Source: Oxyruncus cristatus (Eukaryota > Chordata > Aves > Passeriformes > Cotingidae). From it: DNA of 64,000 nt. The position numbers were made by a program, and so were the translations under genes. Of the stretch, positions 12,419 to 23,265 are shown piece after piece. The stretch's first letter is position 1, and each line of letters begins with the position of its first letter. The notes under the pieces are model-generated. The model worked only from the letters and a program-made list of their open reading frames with translations, did no database searches and was not told the origin of the DNA. Where the stretch lies: the NCBI GenBank assembly GCA_013399855.1, contig VXAY01002920.1:91419-155418 (forward strand), in the 5' to 3' direction.

Positions 12419-13380
12419 CTGCAAGACAGAGGCACGTGGAGACAGGAGGAGAATGTCAGCCAAGTGACCACAGCCCCAGCCAGTAGGGGAAAAAGAGCTT
12501 TTGCCACTGGGAAACCTGCTGATCAACCAGAGAGAGACAAGAAACATTGGATCTTACAGTACATGATGCTGAACAGCTCCTTCAGAAAACAGACGCCTGG
12601 AACGATCAGCACATGGGCTGAGGTGCTGGCGTGACTTAGGATATGAGCCTGAGGCAATCCAGGAGGGATTATACATGGTCATCAGAAATTGCTCAACTGC
12701 TTAAAAGCATAGAATTATGGAATGGTTTGGGTTGGAAGAAACATTAAAGCCCATCCAGTCCCACCCCCTGCCATGGGCAGGGACACTTCCCACTAGCCCA
12801 GGTTGCTCCAAGCCCCGTCCAGCCTGGCCTTGGACGCTTCCAGGGATCCAGGGGCAGCCACAGCTGCTCTGGACAACCTGTGCCAGGGCCTCCCCACCCT
12901 CACAGGGAAGGATTTCTTCCCAATATCCCATCTAAGCCCACCCTCTGGCAGTGGGAAGCCATTCTCCCTTGTCCTGTCCCTGCAGACACTTGTCCCCAGT
13001 CCCTCTCCAGTTCTCCTGGAGCTTCTTTAGGCCCTGGAAGGGGTCTCAGGTCTCCCTGGAGCCTCGTCACCTCCAGGTGAACACCCCCAGCTCTCCCAGC
13101 CTGTCTCCAGAGCAGAGGGGCTCCAGCCCTTGGAACATCTCCGTGGCCTCCTCTGGACTCACTGCAGCCTTCTGGCTCACTTCCATGGCCACCTTCTGTT
13201 GGAGGCCCCAGAGCTGGAAGTAGCAGTGCACACAAGGAGCACCTACCCCAGGGTTTGTCTGACAGGCAGAACAGAAGGGCAGGGGGAGAAGGCGAACCTG
13301 GCTCTTTCTCTGACAAGCCTGGCTTAACGTGCAGGTTAGAAAGCAGGCATTTCACACTGTCCGCACCAACATGCACTTAC
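12419..13380 (-). other. RYK: RYK intron 14 (962 bp)
   Basis: GT-AG intron. More than half is one CR1 copy in the same orientation as the gene (12,708-13,225). The remainder shows no recognised feature. Confidence 0.9.
12708..13225 (-). mobile_element. CR1 LINE 3' fragment in intron 14
   Basis: On the plus strand it starts catagaattatggaatggtt. Over 12,793-13,160 it matches the inverted CR1 at 16,343-16,710 with 4 mismatches in 368 bp. Its 3' 51 bp (12,726-12,776) are also identical to 17,077-17,127, the part of that second element beyond the inserted block. Confidence 0.95.
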
Positions 13381-13517
13381 AGCTCATCAGGGCAGTTGAT
13401 GGGCTGAGCTATTCGATAGCCGTCCTTGAGATACGCGCCCATCTCAAAGGGGTCGATGTCCATGTATGGGGTCTGGCCCAGGGTCATCAGCTCCCACAGC
13501 GTCACTCCGAAGGCCCA
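13381..13517 (-). CDS. RYK: RYK exon 14: alpha-F to alpha-G region
   Basis: This 137-bp exon encodes 45 residues from W-A-F-G-V-T-L-W-E-L-M-T-L-G-Q-T-P-Y to A-Q-P-I-N-C-P-D-E, plus two bases of a Leu codon. It forms the C-lobe helices that in active receptor kinases follow the activation segment. The acceptor is cctttgcag and the donor gtaagt. The exon is flanked by near-identical inverted CR1 copies in introns 13 and 14. Confidence 0.97.
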
Positions 13518-13702
13518 CTGCAAAGGAACAGTGCAGGGGTTAACAAAGCAGGCTGAACCTTGGCAGCTCCTCCAGGCACCGCACAGAATCAGCCACAAAT
13601 AAGAGCAGACACAGTAAGAAAGCTTTACGTAACTTCCATATATAACCACGTGGTAACATGTGGTCTTGAACTGGGCTAATTAAGAATCCCAGAACTGGCG
13701 TT

Positions 13703-13874
13703 AAGTTGCCCAGAGAAGCTGTGGATTCCCCACCCCTGGAAGAGTTCAAGGCCAGGTTGAACAATGCTTGGACCAACCTGGGCTAGTGGAAGGTGCACTT
13801 CCACCACCATGGGTGGTGGAAGCGGATGACCTTTAAGGTCCCTTCCAGCTTTCAAACCATTCCATGCTTCTATG
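13703..13874 (+). mobile_element. Short CR1 3' fragment
   Basis: Sense CR1 3' UTR with the typical ending (accattccatgcttctatga). A palindromic-looking local duplication (ccaccaccatgggtggtgg) sits inside at about 13,801-13,819. The fragment is diverged from the copies at 12.7 and 16.3 kb. Confidence 0.85.
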
Positions 13875-15939
13875 ACGTCAAACTAAAGTCAAAATCTTAG
13901 TGCAGTAAGATATCAGTGCTAAAAATCATGTCTTTACTGCATTTTTAGCATGACTTCTCAGAACATTTAAGGCTAAAGAATACTGAACACTGAACCACTG
14001 TTTAATATAAAACCGCTGTATTTTTTTTTCTACATTTTACTTCTTCAAAATGCCTCAAAATAGCATCAAAAAAGGCCTGTGAAATTCCAGGGGTCAGAAG
14101 GGCAGACTGAATGAGACCATCGTTCTTTTGAATCCAAGTCATCTGTATATTCGGAGGGTATGCTCAGAACTAGGACTCAGGAGAATAAAATAAGGATTTC
14201 ATCCCAGCTAACCTGACAGCTGGATCAGCATTCAACACATCCAGCTGACAGTCCTAGCCAGGAGGAGCTTAAAAGGATGAAAAATCCATCAATCAATCCA
14301 CACACAGGCAGAGTACAAGGAAAATGATTTATGAGCTGGTATCCAGAGACCCAGGAGACCAGAGATGGAGCTGATACTGCCCACTGTTGACTCACTGCTC
14401 AAGTTACACGTGCTGCAAGCATCATGATTTATTAAAAAAGAGCAGAATTCTGCAAGGCTCACAAGATTCTTGTTTTAATCAAGAGAAATCCTACCACTCC
14501 CCTTGATCAAAGCCTTAAGGAAGGGATGTTTTCGGCTGGGAAGGTCACAGAATGGCAGAGGCACAAACACAGCTCTGAACAGCCACCAAAGGAAATAAAC
14601 CCCCTTTTTAAAGTTGAGAAATGAGGGTGGACATGAGATGAAGGCTGAGTCAAGCAAAACCACTCTGCGAATACCCCTATTTAATTCCATAAATGGCACG
14701 AAGAGACGAAGCGCTCTGTGTCCAACAGTGGGAAAACCACGGAGTCACACTTCAGCAGGAATGGTGGTTTGTTTTCCTGCGCTCTGGCTGCCTGATAGAG
14801 CTGCTGGCTGGGGAGGAACACATTACTGGGAAGGTTTCAAGCCAGCAAAACCATTTTGGAAGAAAGTCATCCAAAAAGCAAGGCTGGAACATCTTGGCAG
14901 ACACCACCCACACTGTTTGTACCACATTTCATCACCCATTCCCACTTACATGCAGAGGGATCACTGGATTTGTTCCTTGCAAGCAGACAAAAACATATGA
15001 CATCAGACTTCTGTGAAGAGCATCCAGGTAGATGCAAAGCTGATATTTAGGGCAGATGGTATTTTCTACATACACAGAAAAACTGCCTGTTTTTGAACTC
15101 TACAACTCTCAGACAGCCTTGTCTCTGCAGTTAGGGGAGTGGCATTTATCCCTGTGTAAGGGAAAAAGGAGTCATGGTAAAATGGGAGGAACAGATGCTG
15201 AATTGCACTGTTTATGATACTGAGGTTCCTTCATCCTAATAGAATTCCACATCTCACTGCCACCGTTACATAAGTTTTTATTTCCAAGTCATCTGCAAAA
15301 ACAGGGCTTTTGTGTTCCAGAGTTATAATAATAAAAAAAAATAAATAAATCAACATTTACTCAAGCCCATTTAGCACCCTAAAAACATGCTTTTACAGGC
15401 AACTCCAATTTCCTCTTCTGTCTTCAAGTTTGGTACCACACAAGCCCCGTATGCATTTTCCAATGAATACAGAAGTGCTTGTGGAGCAGAGCTGGCACCT
15501 TGCCTTCCTTCCCTGTTTTTCTTGTTGTTTATGTGGTTTGAGCACTAATACAGAGACCATGAGGGGACAAAAGCCAATCAGAACTTCTCAGAAGTTTTCC
15601 AAACCAGACCACCCAAGGGTGCTGAGGGAGCAGGATGAGGTCAGTGCAATGCGGCTCCTACCATCTTCTTTGAAAAGTCACCTCAGCCAGGGCAGGCTCT
15701 TGACAAGTGGAATAAAGGCACCCTCAGGAAAAGATTGGATCCAGGGAACTATGGGCCAGTCAGCTCCTGCTTATATCTGGGAGCACGTTACCCTGGAAGT
15801 CACTTCTGTGCATATGAACCATAGAGGAGTCTGGGAAGAGTCAGCTCAGATTTTTGAGGGCTGTGGATTTATTTTAAGCTGTGCCTGACTAGTTCTGTGC
15901 TGAGCAGACACTGTATCAGTGGACACAGGCTGAGCTGTG

Positions 15940-16118
15940 GATGTCCACTTTGACTTCCAGAAGGTGGTTGGGCACTAACCAGGCTCCCCAGGGCAGTAGT
16001 TATGGCCCTGAGGCTGCCAGAGCTCAAGAAGCATTTGGACAATGCTCTGAGGGACAGGGTAGGAATGTTGGGGTGTCTGTGCAGGGCCAGGAGCTGGACT
16101 GGATGATCCTTGTGAATG
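15940..16118 (+). mobile_element. CR1 LINE fragment, second subfamily
   Basis: It aligns by eye with the copy at 39,970-40,320 (aggctccccagggcagt, then gctggactggatgatccttg). The terminal bases are missing. Confidence 0.8.
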
Positions 16119-16284
16119 TAACTGTCTTTCCTGCCAACACTCCCAAGGGAAGCACGTGCAATGGGCAATTTTTCTGTGCACAAGGGCCTGACTGCTCTCA
16201 GAACCATCTGCCACAAGCAGCAGATGCAGGGAGCAAGAACAGACACTGCTCTAAACAAGCCACTGTTATCTATCCAGTGCCGTG

Positions 16285-17150
16285 ATCCACCGTATCCAGC
16301 TCTGGGGTCCCAAACATCACAAGGATGTGGAGCTGCTGGAGCGAGTCCAGAGGAGGCCACAGAGATGTTCCAAGGGCTGGAGCCCCTCTGCTCTGGAGAC
16401 AGGCTGGGAGAGCTGGGGGTGTTCACCTGGAGGTGACAAGGCTCCAGGGAGACCTGAGACCCCTTCCAGGGCCTAAAGAAGCTCCAGGAGAGCTGGAGAG
16501 GGACTGGGGACAAGTGTCTGCAGGGACAGGACAAGGGAGAATGGCTTCCCACTGCCAGAGGGTGGGCTTAGATGGGATATTGGGAAGAAATCCTTCCCTG
16601 TGAGGGTGGGGAGGCCCTGGCACAGGTTGTCCAGAGCAGCTGTGGCTGCCCCTGGATCCCTGGAAGCGTCCAAGGCCAGGCTGGACGGGGCTTGGAGCGA
16701 CCTGGGCTAGTGGAAGGTGTCCCTGCCCATGGCAGGGGGTTGGAGTGAGATGAGCTCTAAGGTCCTTTCCAACTGAAGCCAGTCTGGGATCCAGGAGTCT
16801 ATGGAAACATTTGTTTTTTACTGATATCTACAGGAGACTGAATTTCAGTTTTCTCTATTTTGATGGATTTTCCAGTATTCCCTTTACCCTTAGGGTACAG
16901 TCTGGGGATTACAACTGCTTGGTTATAAAGCTGGAAATGTTTCACTCTCCCAAATGCATTTCCAATGCAGAAAAACTGGGGCACATGCATGTGAAAGGGA
17001 CTTGTAATGTGAGCCCAAGGGCAGTGGAGTAGGGATTAAAAACCGAGGTGGAAGAAAGGCTGGAAAAGCAGGTGGACCATGGCAGGGGGTGGGACTGGAT
17101 GGGCTTTAATGTTTCTTCCAACCCAAATGATCCCGCGATTCTGTGATTCT
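16285..17150 (+). mobile_element. Composite CR1 interrupted by a 336-bp block
   Basis: Positions 16,343-16,710 match the intron 14 CR1 (4 mismatches in 368 bp). Positions 17,077-17,127 match its 3' part perfectly. Between them, 16,741-17,076 is foreign to that CR1 and is identical to intron 6. The 14-bp CR1 motif ccatggcagggggt occurs on both sides, at 16,727-16,740 and 17,077-17,090. The element ends with the usual CR1 tail (gattctgtgattctcc). Confidence 0.9.
16700..17078 (+). repeat. 379-bp perfect inverted duplicate, intron 13 copy
   Basis: Base-for-base identical to the reverse complement of 43,470-43,848. The first 100 bases or so are the 3' end of a CR1; the remaining 280 or so are not CR1 and are seen in the window only in these two places. 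It includes an open stretch of about 73 codons that I regard as non-coding. Confidence 0.97.
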
Positions 17151-17222
17151 CCAATGGCTGAAAAAAGGGGAAAATGTCAATAAACCACATTTACAAAATG
17201 TTAAGAGGAGGAAAAAACTCAC

Positions 17223-17382
17223 CACATCACTAGCACTGGAAAATTCATTGTTCACCAGGCTTTCCAGAGCCATCCACCGAACTGGCCTGTTCTCATTATC
17301 CCCCAGGCAATGGTAATCCATGGGAAACAGGTCCCGGGACAGTGCGTTGTCCGTGATCTTCACCTGAAGTGCATCGTCAATG
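17223..17382 (-). CDS. RYK: RYK exon 13: DNA motif and activation segment
   Basis: This 160-bp exon encodes 53 full residues from I-D-D-A-L-Q-V-K-I-T-D-N-A-L-S-R-D to N-N-E-F-S-S-A-S-D-V. The metal-binding D-F-G of active kinases is D-N-A, a hallmark of RYK. The A-P-E motif is A-L-E (W-M-A-L-E-S-L). The activation loop retains a tyrosine (M-D-Y-H). The acceptor is gaattag and the donor gtgagt. It lies 72 bp from a nested CR1 structure in intron 13. Confidence 0.97.
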
Positions 17383-18835
17383 CTAATTCAGAGAGAACAG
17401 GAGCACTCAGCAAACCTGGAGTCACAGCTTTACAGCACATAGTTCTGCTCAGCCTTAAGTTTCAGACTCAGGATTTAACTGGGGAATGCTAATCCACATT
17501 TCAAGGCGTTCTCCTGCACCGGGACACGCTTATTCCGTGATCAGCAAATACTATCACAGAACCCATTTGTTCTGTGCCAACAGACAAGCACCAGAGAAAC
17601 CAGCAGGCTTGATTAAATAAAAATCAAACATTTACAAGGGAAAAAAAATACACTTAAAGCAAACAAAGAACTCCCTTAAACTATTCCTGCTCCCTTGGAG
17701 ATCCCCTACCAGAGCAATTAAACACCCTTCAGCTGTAGCACCTCTGTGGCAAGAATGAGGCAAAGATTAAAGCAAAGAAAGATCCAGTAATATCTTTTAC
17801 CAACCAATTATTTTTTGTGGCCTAAAAGTGTGTCTCCAATCAAGCAATTTGGTAAGATACTATTTATCTTCCTCAACAAGAGATACTGATGCTTGTCAGA
17901 AGTAGGACACTAAGGGAAACTTACTTTTAATCAAGCAAAGATGACTCGAAATAACACAGAGAAACTGTCCCCTCTAGGATGTAATTCAGACAGTCCGAAT
18001 TTACAAAAGTGTGTAACACAATTCAATGTTCTCATAAACAGGTGACCTCAGAATATGGGAAAGATGTTGGCTTCAACATGTCATGACAAAAATACAGAAG
18101 TAACATTGGGTCGGGGGAGATTGTAACAAACTGGTGTTTTTTGTCTTCTCCTCTTGTCAATTATTTATTTTAATGAGAAAAAATAAATAGAAATGCTCAA
18201 TTTGTGTGTTTCCCCCTTCACTGTCTCCGATACCTTCTTATTTATCCCATTTCTATGCATTTTGAGGCCAATTCATTATCCTCAAAATTTACAGCCCAGG
18301 GAATTGCCACATCTAATTATTGCTAAGAGTTCAGAGAAATTCCTAGAAGACTTGTCCATAAACAAATTCAATCCAAAGGGCTATTTCCCAGTGATTAGAG
18401 AGCTCTGACTTGTGCAATCCTCCTGTCCACTGGAATTGGACCTGACTGTGCCATGGACACATGAGACCAGGAGTACGACCAAAGTCACGAAGTCACTTTT
18501 TAAGGGAAAAAAACCCATGAAAAACGTACAAAAATCATACAAAAATCCGTCCACTGATAAACTGTCGGAGATATTCCAAGTTCTTATTAAAGTTGAAGGG
18601 AAGCTTTAATTCTTTTCAAACCTTAAAAAAAAAAGTGTGAGACAAACCCAGCAGCAGTATTTAGAGTGAGGACATTCTGCTTCCTTTAAAACCTGGTTCA
18701 CCCTGGGTTTGGAGGAAAACAGCTCCACTGACAAAACCAGTCCACCTAAAACGTGGGAAAAAGCCCAGTGATGTAACTGGAAGCAGAGATCAGGGTGACA
18801 GGAAGAGCTCCAGCCCCAGAGGTGACAGTACTTAC
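17383..18835 (-). other. RYK: RYK intron 12 (1,453 bp)
   Basis: GT-AG intron. AT-rich, with no recognised repeat family or RNA gene. Confidence 0.85.
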
Positions 18836-18945
18836 ACACAGTTTCTAGCAGCCAGGTCTTTGTGGATGACCTCCCGTCTGGCCAAGTAGCTCATTCCACA
18901 GGCAATCTGGATGGCCATATGGACAAGATCCTGCTGGGAAATGGC
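18836..18945 (-). CDS. RYK: RYK exon 12: catalytic loop with HKD
   Basis: This 110-bp exon encodes A-I-S-Q-Q-D-L-V-H-M-A-I-Q-I-A-C-G-M-S-Y-L and then the catalytic loop V-I-H-K-D-L-A-A-R-N-C. The common H-R-D is H-K-D here, as in other RYK proteins; the catalytic Asp and the loop Asn are retained. The acceptor is ctcttgcag and the donor gtaagt. The Val codon is split GT|C across intron 12. Confidence 0.97.
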
Positions 18946-20225
18946 CTGCAAGAGCCCACAACAGCCATCACTGCGACCCTGCGAGCCCAGTGCCTGCAGG
19001 GTTACTGGTTTGTTGGATCCCAGTGCCCTCTGCCCTCCCCTCCCCTTCAGTGCCTGATGCTTTCCAGTCTGTACAGACCTGATGGACACTCATGAAAACC
19101 CCTTATTCTAAATTTTCACTCCTTTTTTTGACATTCCAAGGGCAAATGTTTCCAATTGGCACCTGTTTTTCCTTTGATTAGAGGTGAACACAGGCAAAAA
19201 GGGTCAATTTTACCCTTCTTATCCCACTCTTTTTCATTTTATCTCCCTGAAAACCAGCTCATTTCCAGTCAGGAGCACAAACAGTCCCAGTCCTTGTTGC
19301 TCTCTACTGCTCAAAACCAGTATCCAGTGCTGTTGCTCCAGCTCCCTTTGCAACTTCACAGTCCTACTTAAAATCTTAGACATATTTATAGCTTGGCTTC
19401 CCTCTTCCACTTCTACAGTGTTTCAGGAACCTGAGGACGTGGGAGGACACACTGAAGTTGCAAGACCAGGGTTAAAATAAACCAAGTATTACGTTAAAAT
19501 GATAATCAAGTGGTTAGTTTGAAACTTGGTACATAACAGGGAGAAGTTCTCACCTTGGGATTTCATTTTGTGCCTGATTTAGTCTAAAGAATCCAAACCA
19601 AGGCAAAGTTGAAAACAAGGTAATTCTAACAAGAGGGATAGTTTTACTACATATAGTCATCCAGCACTAAAAGATAATTCAGATTATTAAAAGCAAGCAA
19701 AATATGTTCTCATACAGCAATATTTTCTTTCAGGAAGTATTTGCCACAGGTTCCATGGAAACACAGCAAAGCTATGAATGCTAAAGAGCACCCATAGCAA
19801 TTAAAAGAAAAATCAGTGATTGCTTCCTTTATCTAAAGTTCAATAAATCAAGTTATTTGACTAACAAAGAACTAACAATAATTAAAGGGACTGTTAATTA
19901 GACCAAAACTAAAATCAGGAAATCTGAAATTCCTCCAGACAGGATTTCCCCTAATTTAAATCCACAATCAGACACTATTTTCTCTATTTCTTAGTATAAT
20001 TTTAAGATGCAGTGATATACCACTGATATACTCTACCCTAGTCAGGGGACCCTCAGCCTGATAAACACAGCCAAGAATGTTTTCCTGGTGTGTATCAAGG
20101 CCAACACTTGCTGGGGAACCTCCTCTGCAGGTCACACCAATGCCACAACTGTTCCTTTGAAGGTACAAAGGTGACAGACCAAATCCAGGCTTAATGGGCA
20201 CAAATTCCCAGATTCCCCAGTGTAC
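18946..20225 (-). other. RYK: RYK intron 11 (1,280 bp)
   Basis: GT-AG intron. No CR1 copy or other recognised element; AT-rich from about 19,480 to 19,960. Confidence 0.85.
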
Positions 20226-20358
20226 CTGAGGATTGTTGGCCTCCACCAACTTGCACTGTCGCAGGAAGAGTTTAAGATTCCCCCAGTTCATGTATGGCAG
20301 CAGCACCATTGGTTTCTCTCCCTCTTCTATACAGACATGGGTGATAGGCAGCAGATTC
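20226..20358 (-). CDS. RYK: RYK exon 11: kinase hinge region
   Basis: This 133-bp exon encodes 44 residues from N-L-L-P-I-T-H-V-C-I-E-E-G-E-K-P to C-K-L-V-E-A-N-N-P-Q. It covers beta-4, beta-5 and the hinge (M-V-L-L-P-Y-M-N-W-G-N-L-K-L-F-L). The acceptor is tcctgcag and the donor gtacac. Reading phase is continuous with exon 10 (Arg split AG|G) and exon 12 (phase 0). Confidence 0.97.
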
Positions 20359-20841
20359 CTGCAGGACAGAGAAATTCCTCATTGTATGGACCTGAAATCT
20401 AGTAAAAAATATTTCTGCTCCCTAAACACAGTAACTGAAATTAATTCAGTGTTGAAGAACAGCATTTAGTCTTGTATTATGAACTCCTGAGCACAACATG
20501 TCCAAAAAAGTGAAGCCCTAGACATTACTTTTTTTAGTAAATGCAGTATTTGGCTACTTTCCCATTAGGAAGAACTCTGCAAGCGTTTTCCACTGGGTCC
20601 AAAAGGGCTGAAATAAATTGCTGTGAGTACAGGTTATCATTTGGACTCTGAAGTGATGTATCCTCAGCTGGGAAGTGTATCATTCTAAAGGTAACTATAG
20701 ATACAAACTATATAGTTCCTTTATAGTAGTTTAACAACAAAAAAAGTCAAAACATCATGTTTGATCCACTGCAAAGTGACAGAACAGAAACCTGTAGTTT
20801 TTGAATCAAACTGTATTCCAAATACACAAGCAGTTTTTAGA

Positions 20842-20982
20842 ACCAGGGAATCATTTAGGTTGGAAAAGACTTTTAACCCAGTTCTGCCAAGGCCACCACT
20901 AAACCACTTTAAATGTCCCTTACAACCCTCTTATGGCCCCAGTAACCCCCATGCTGAGGTGTTCCTAAACATCTTCCTATAG
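20842..20982 (-). mobile_element. Short, diverged CR1 3' fragment
   Basis: Antisense CR1 (gaatcatttaggttggaaaa, then gccaaggccaccactaaacc). The left end lacks the octamer repeats and the right end is cut by the AT-rich stretch. Confidence 0.8.
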
Positions 20983-21108
20983 TATCAATATATAAATATC
21001 AATAGATCAATATATAAATATATAGAAATAATATATCTATATAAATCTAATAATATAAATTATTTTTATGTAATAATATATAAAGATCAATATATAAATT
21101 CATAGGAA
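20983..21108. repeat. AT-rich low-complexity stretch
   Basis: Irregular repeats of atcaatatataaatat over about 125 bp, directly abutting a truncated CR1. The motif atcaatatataaat occurs several times. Confidence 0.85.
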
Positions 21109-21507
21109 CTTGAACCGAATTGGACATAGTTTTAAATTTCCTTTAGTGACTTTTTAAAATACCAGTATTTCCTCTTTAAAACTTGTTAGCAAAAGTCTCC
21201 AAAGACGTGTATCTCCAGAGAGATATAATGATTTTGAAAAGGGAATTCTGAAGTTTCTTGCTCTTACCTGAAGGTGTCTGATGGTCAGGTGTCACACCCA
21301 TGAGCTCTACAGACCCTGAAGGTCCCAGCTTTATGGGTAGTGTAGAGAAGAAAAGCTTTTTGCACTTTTTAAAAATAGTTTGACTTACAAAAGGGAAGAC
21401 AACAGCTCACTCTGAATGATGAGAGAGGGGGGCTGGTCCATTTTGTTTCAATGTTAAGTATGATTCCCCAAGAACCTGCTACTGCTCTTAATATAATCCT
21501 GTATTTT

Positions 21508-21897
21508 AGGCAAGGCTGGGAGAGCTGGGGGTGTTCAGACTGGAGGGGAGAAGGGTCTGCAGAGACCTGAGAGCCCTTTCTGGAGCCTAAAGGGGCTCTA
21601 AGAGAGCTGGAGAGGGACTTGGGACAAGGAGGAATGGTTTCCCACTGCCAGAGGGCAGGGAGAGATGGCAGATTGGGAAGGAATTCTTCCCTGTGAGGGT
21701 GGGGAAGCCCTGGCACAGGTCTGCCCAGAGAAGCTGGGGCTGACCCTGGATCCCTGGAAGCGTCCAAGGCCAGGCTGGACGGGGCTTGGAGCAACCTGGG
21801 CTAGTGGAAGGTGTCCCTGCTCATGGCAGGGGGTGGGACTGGATGGGTTTTAAGGTCCCTTCCAACCCAAACCATTCTGGGATTCCACAGTCCTATA
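21508..21897 (+). mobile_element. CR1 LINE 3' fragment
   Basis: Sense CR1 from the end of ORF2 (ggctgggagagctgggggtg) through the 3' UTR to accattctgggattccacag. It is similar to, but clearly diverged from, the 12.7 and 16.3 kb copies. Confidence 0.94.
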
Positions 21898-22014
21898 AAA
21901 GTCTTGCTGAATTCTAAACAGACAGTTCCCTCTCCCCACTCAGGGAGCTTTAGCTTTAGCACAGGGATTTCCAGGTCCCAGGGACAGTTCTGTCACATCC
22001 CCTGCCTGCCTTAC

Positions 22015-22084
22015 CTGTGGTGAAGTCCTCGGAGTTTGCAGCTCTCAGTCAGCATCATTGTCACCTGCACCTCTGAGGCCTGAT
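22015..22084 (-). CDS. RYK: RYK exon 10: alpha-C helix
   Basis: This 70-bp exon encodes Q-A-S-E-V-Q-V-T-M-M-L-T-E-S-C-K-L-R-G-L-H-H with split Asp and Arg codons at the ends. It corresponds to the alpha-C helix of the kinase fold and the start of the following loop. The acceptor is ccctgtag and the donor gtaagg. It is almost identical to mammalian RYK as remembered, with Val for Ile at one position. Confidence 0.96.
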
Positions 22085-23265
22085 CTACAGGGAAAAAAGG
22101 AACCACAGGCACAACCTTGGAATCAAACCAATACATCCATTACAATTCAGTCCACGTTTTCAAGTCACTCGAGGTCACTGGAGCACAAACAGAACTTGTT
22201 TGCCTCCTTTTTTTAAACTGGAATTTAAAAAGCCCCACGTGAGTAAGCCAAGTTCTGAGGGTTATTTCTGCTTGAACGAGTGGGGTGAAACCCAGAAAGG
22301 AAACAGGCCACACTCCAGGTGCTGACAGGCTGTATTTTTGCCACTTCCTGACAGCTTCTGGGCAGGCACAGATGCCTGCACTGGGCACTGGGGGTCACAT
22401 CCTGCCCAGGGGCCAGGGTTGGTGGAAGCACGGCCTATGCCACGTGTTTCCCAAATGTGGATGTGCTCAGAGGACACCGTTTTGCTGCCGAGTTACCAGT
22501 ACAGGTGTCTGCAGTTCACAGCCACACTGCTGGAGACCATTTATTTCTGGGTTTACTTCTTTCCTTGCTCTCTGCTCGGCCCACTTGACTCTGGGTAACC
22601 TTAGAGCTGTGTGGTGTTTCCTCCTCCACCTTTAAAAATAAATAAATCAATAAAATCCCTGCTGTCAGCTAAAATTTAGGCATCTGTGGTAACTCTAGGG
22701 ATCCACAGCAATGGGCAGAACACCCCCATCCAGAGAGCAGAAGCCCAAGCAGTGCCTGTAACTCCTTCCCCACCAATATTTGTGTATTTGGGTTTTCCCC
22801 CCGTCTCGGGTGGAAAGAACCTAACAGGGAAGCTTCAGGTGACACAAATAAGAGCTCTCCCAATCCCATCCTCCTCATTCCGGGGTGCATTTTCCATCCC
22901 TCCCTCGTCCTGGGACTAGTCCTGGTGTGCCTTGGCAGGAAGCTGGCACAGGAGAGCCCAGCTCAGCCCCATCACCTTTCCCTGATGCTTTAAGGGGGGG
23001 ATTTACATACTGCACATGAACCAAGCCAAGATTTTACTGCCCTGGGAGGAAGAAGAGGCAAGAACTCATCTGCTCTTTTTCCTTCTCCATGGTCTGAGCC
23101 TGCTCCTTGTGCAGCCCTGACACCCCTTCCTAACTGAGCCTGAACCCTGCAAGGGAAAATGTGACTTGGGCTGAGTTTTGAGTGATGGGGGAGCTCTAGA
23201 AAAGCCCAGACAAAGGTGCCATTAAATTACTGACAATTAGGGCTGCAGTATTTTATGGGATGCAT

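Larger units (their letters stand above)
13518..17222 (-). other. RYK: RYK intron 13 (3,705 bp)
   Basis: GT-AG intron. It holds CR1 fragments at 13,703-13,874, 15,940-16,118 and the composite 16,285-17,150. The part from about 13,875 to 15,900 shows no recognised feature beyond simple A/T runs (for example 15,326-15,350). Confidence 0.9.
20359..22014 (-). other. RYK: RYK intron 10 (1,656 bp)
   Basis: GT-AG intron with a short CR1 (20,842-20,982), an AT-rich simple stretch (20,983-21,108) and a longer CR1 (21,508-21,897). Confidence 0.9.

Noticed and set aside
12900..13376. Long open frame antisense to intron 14
   Set aside because: It is CR1 3' UTR and ORF2-end sequence read in one frame; the same peptide appears in the 16.3 kb CR1.
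16811..17032. 73-codon open frame present identically at 16.8 kb and 43.5 kb
   Set aside because: The frame is shared only because the DNA is duplicated without change. It overlaps no splice signals, has no recognisable motif and sits in introns antisense to RYK.
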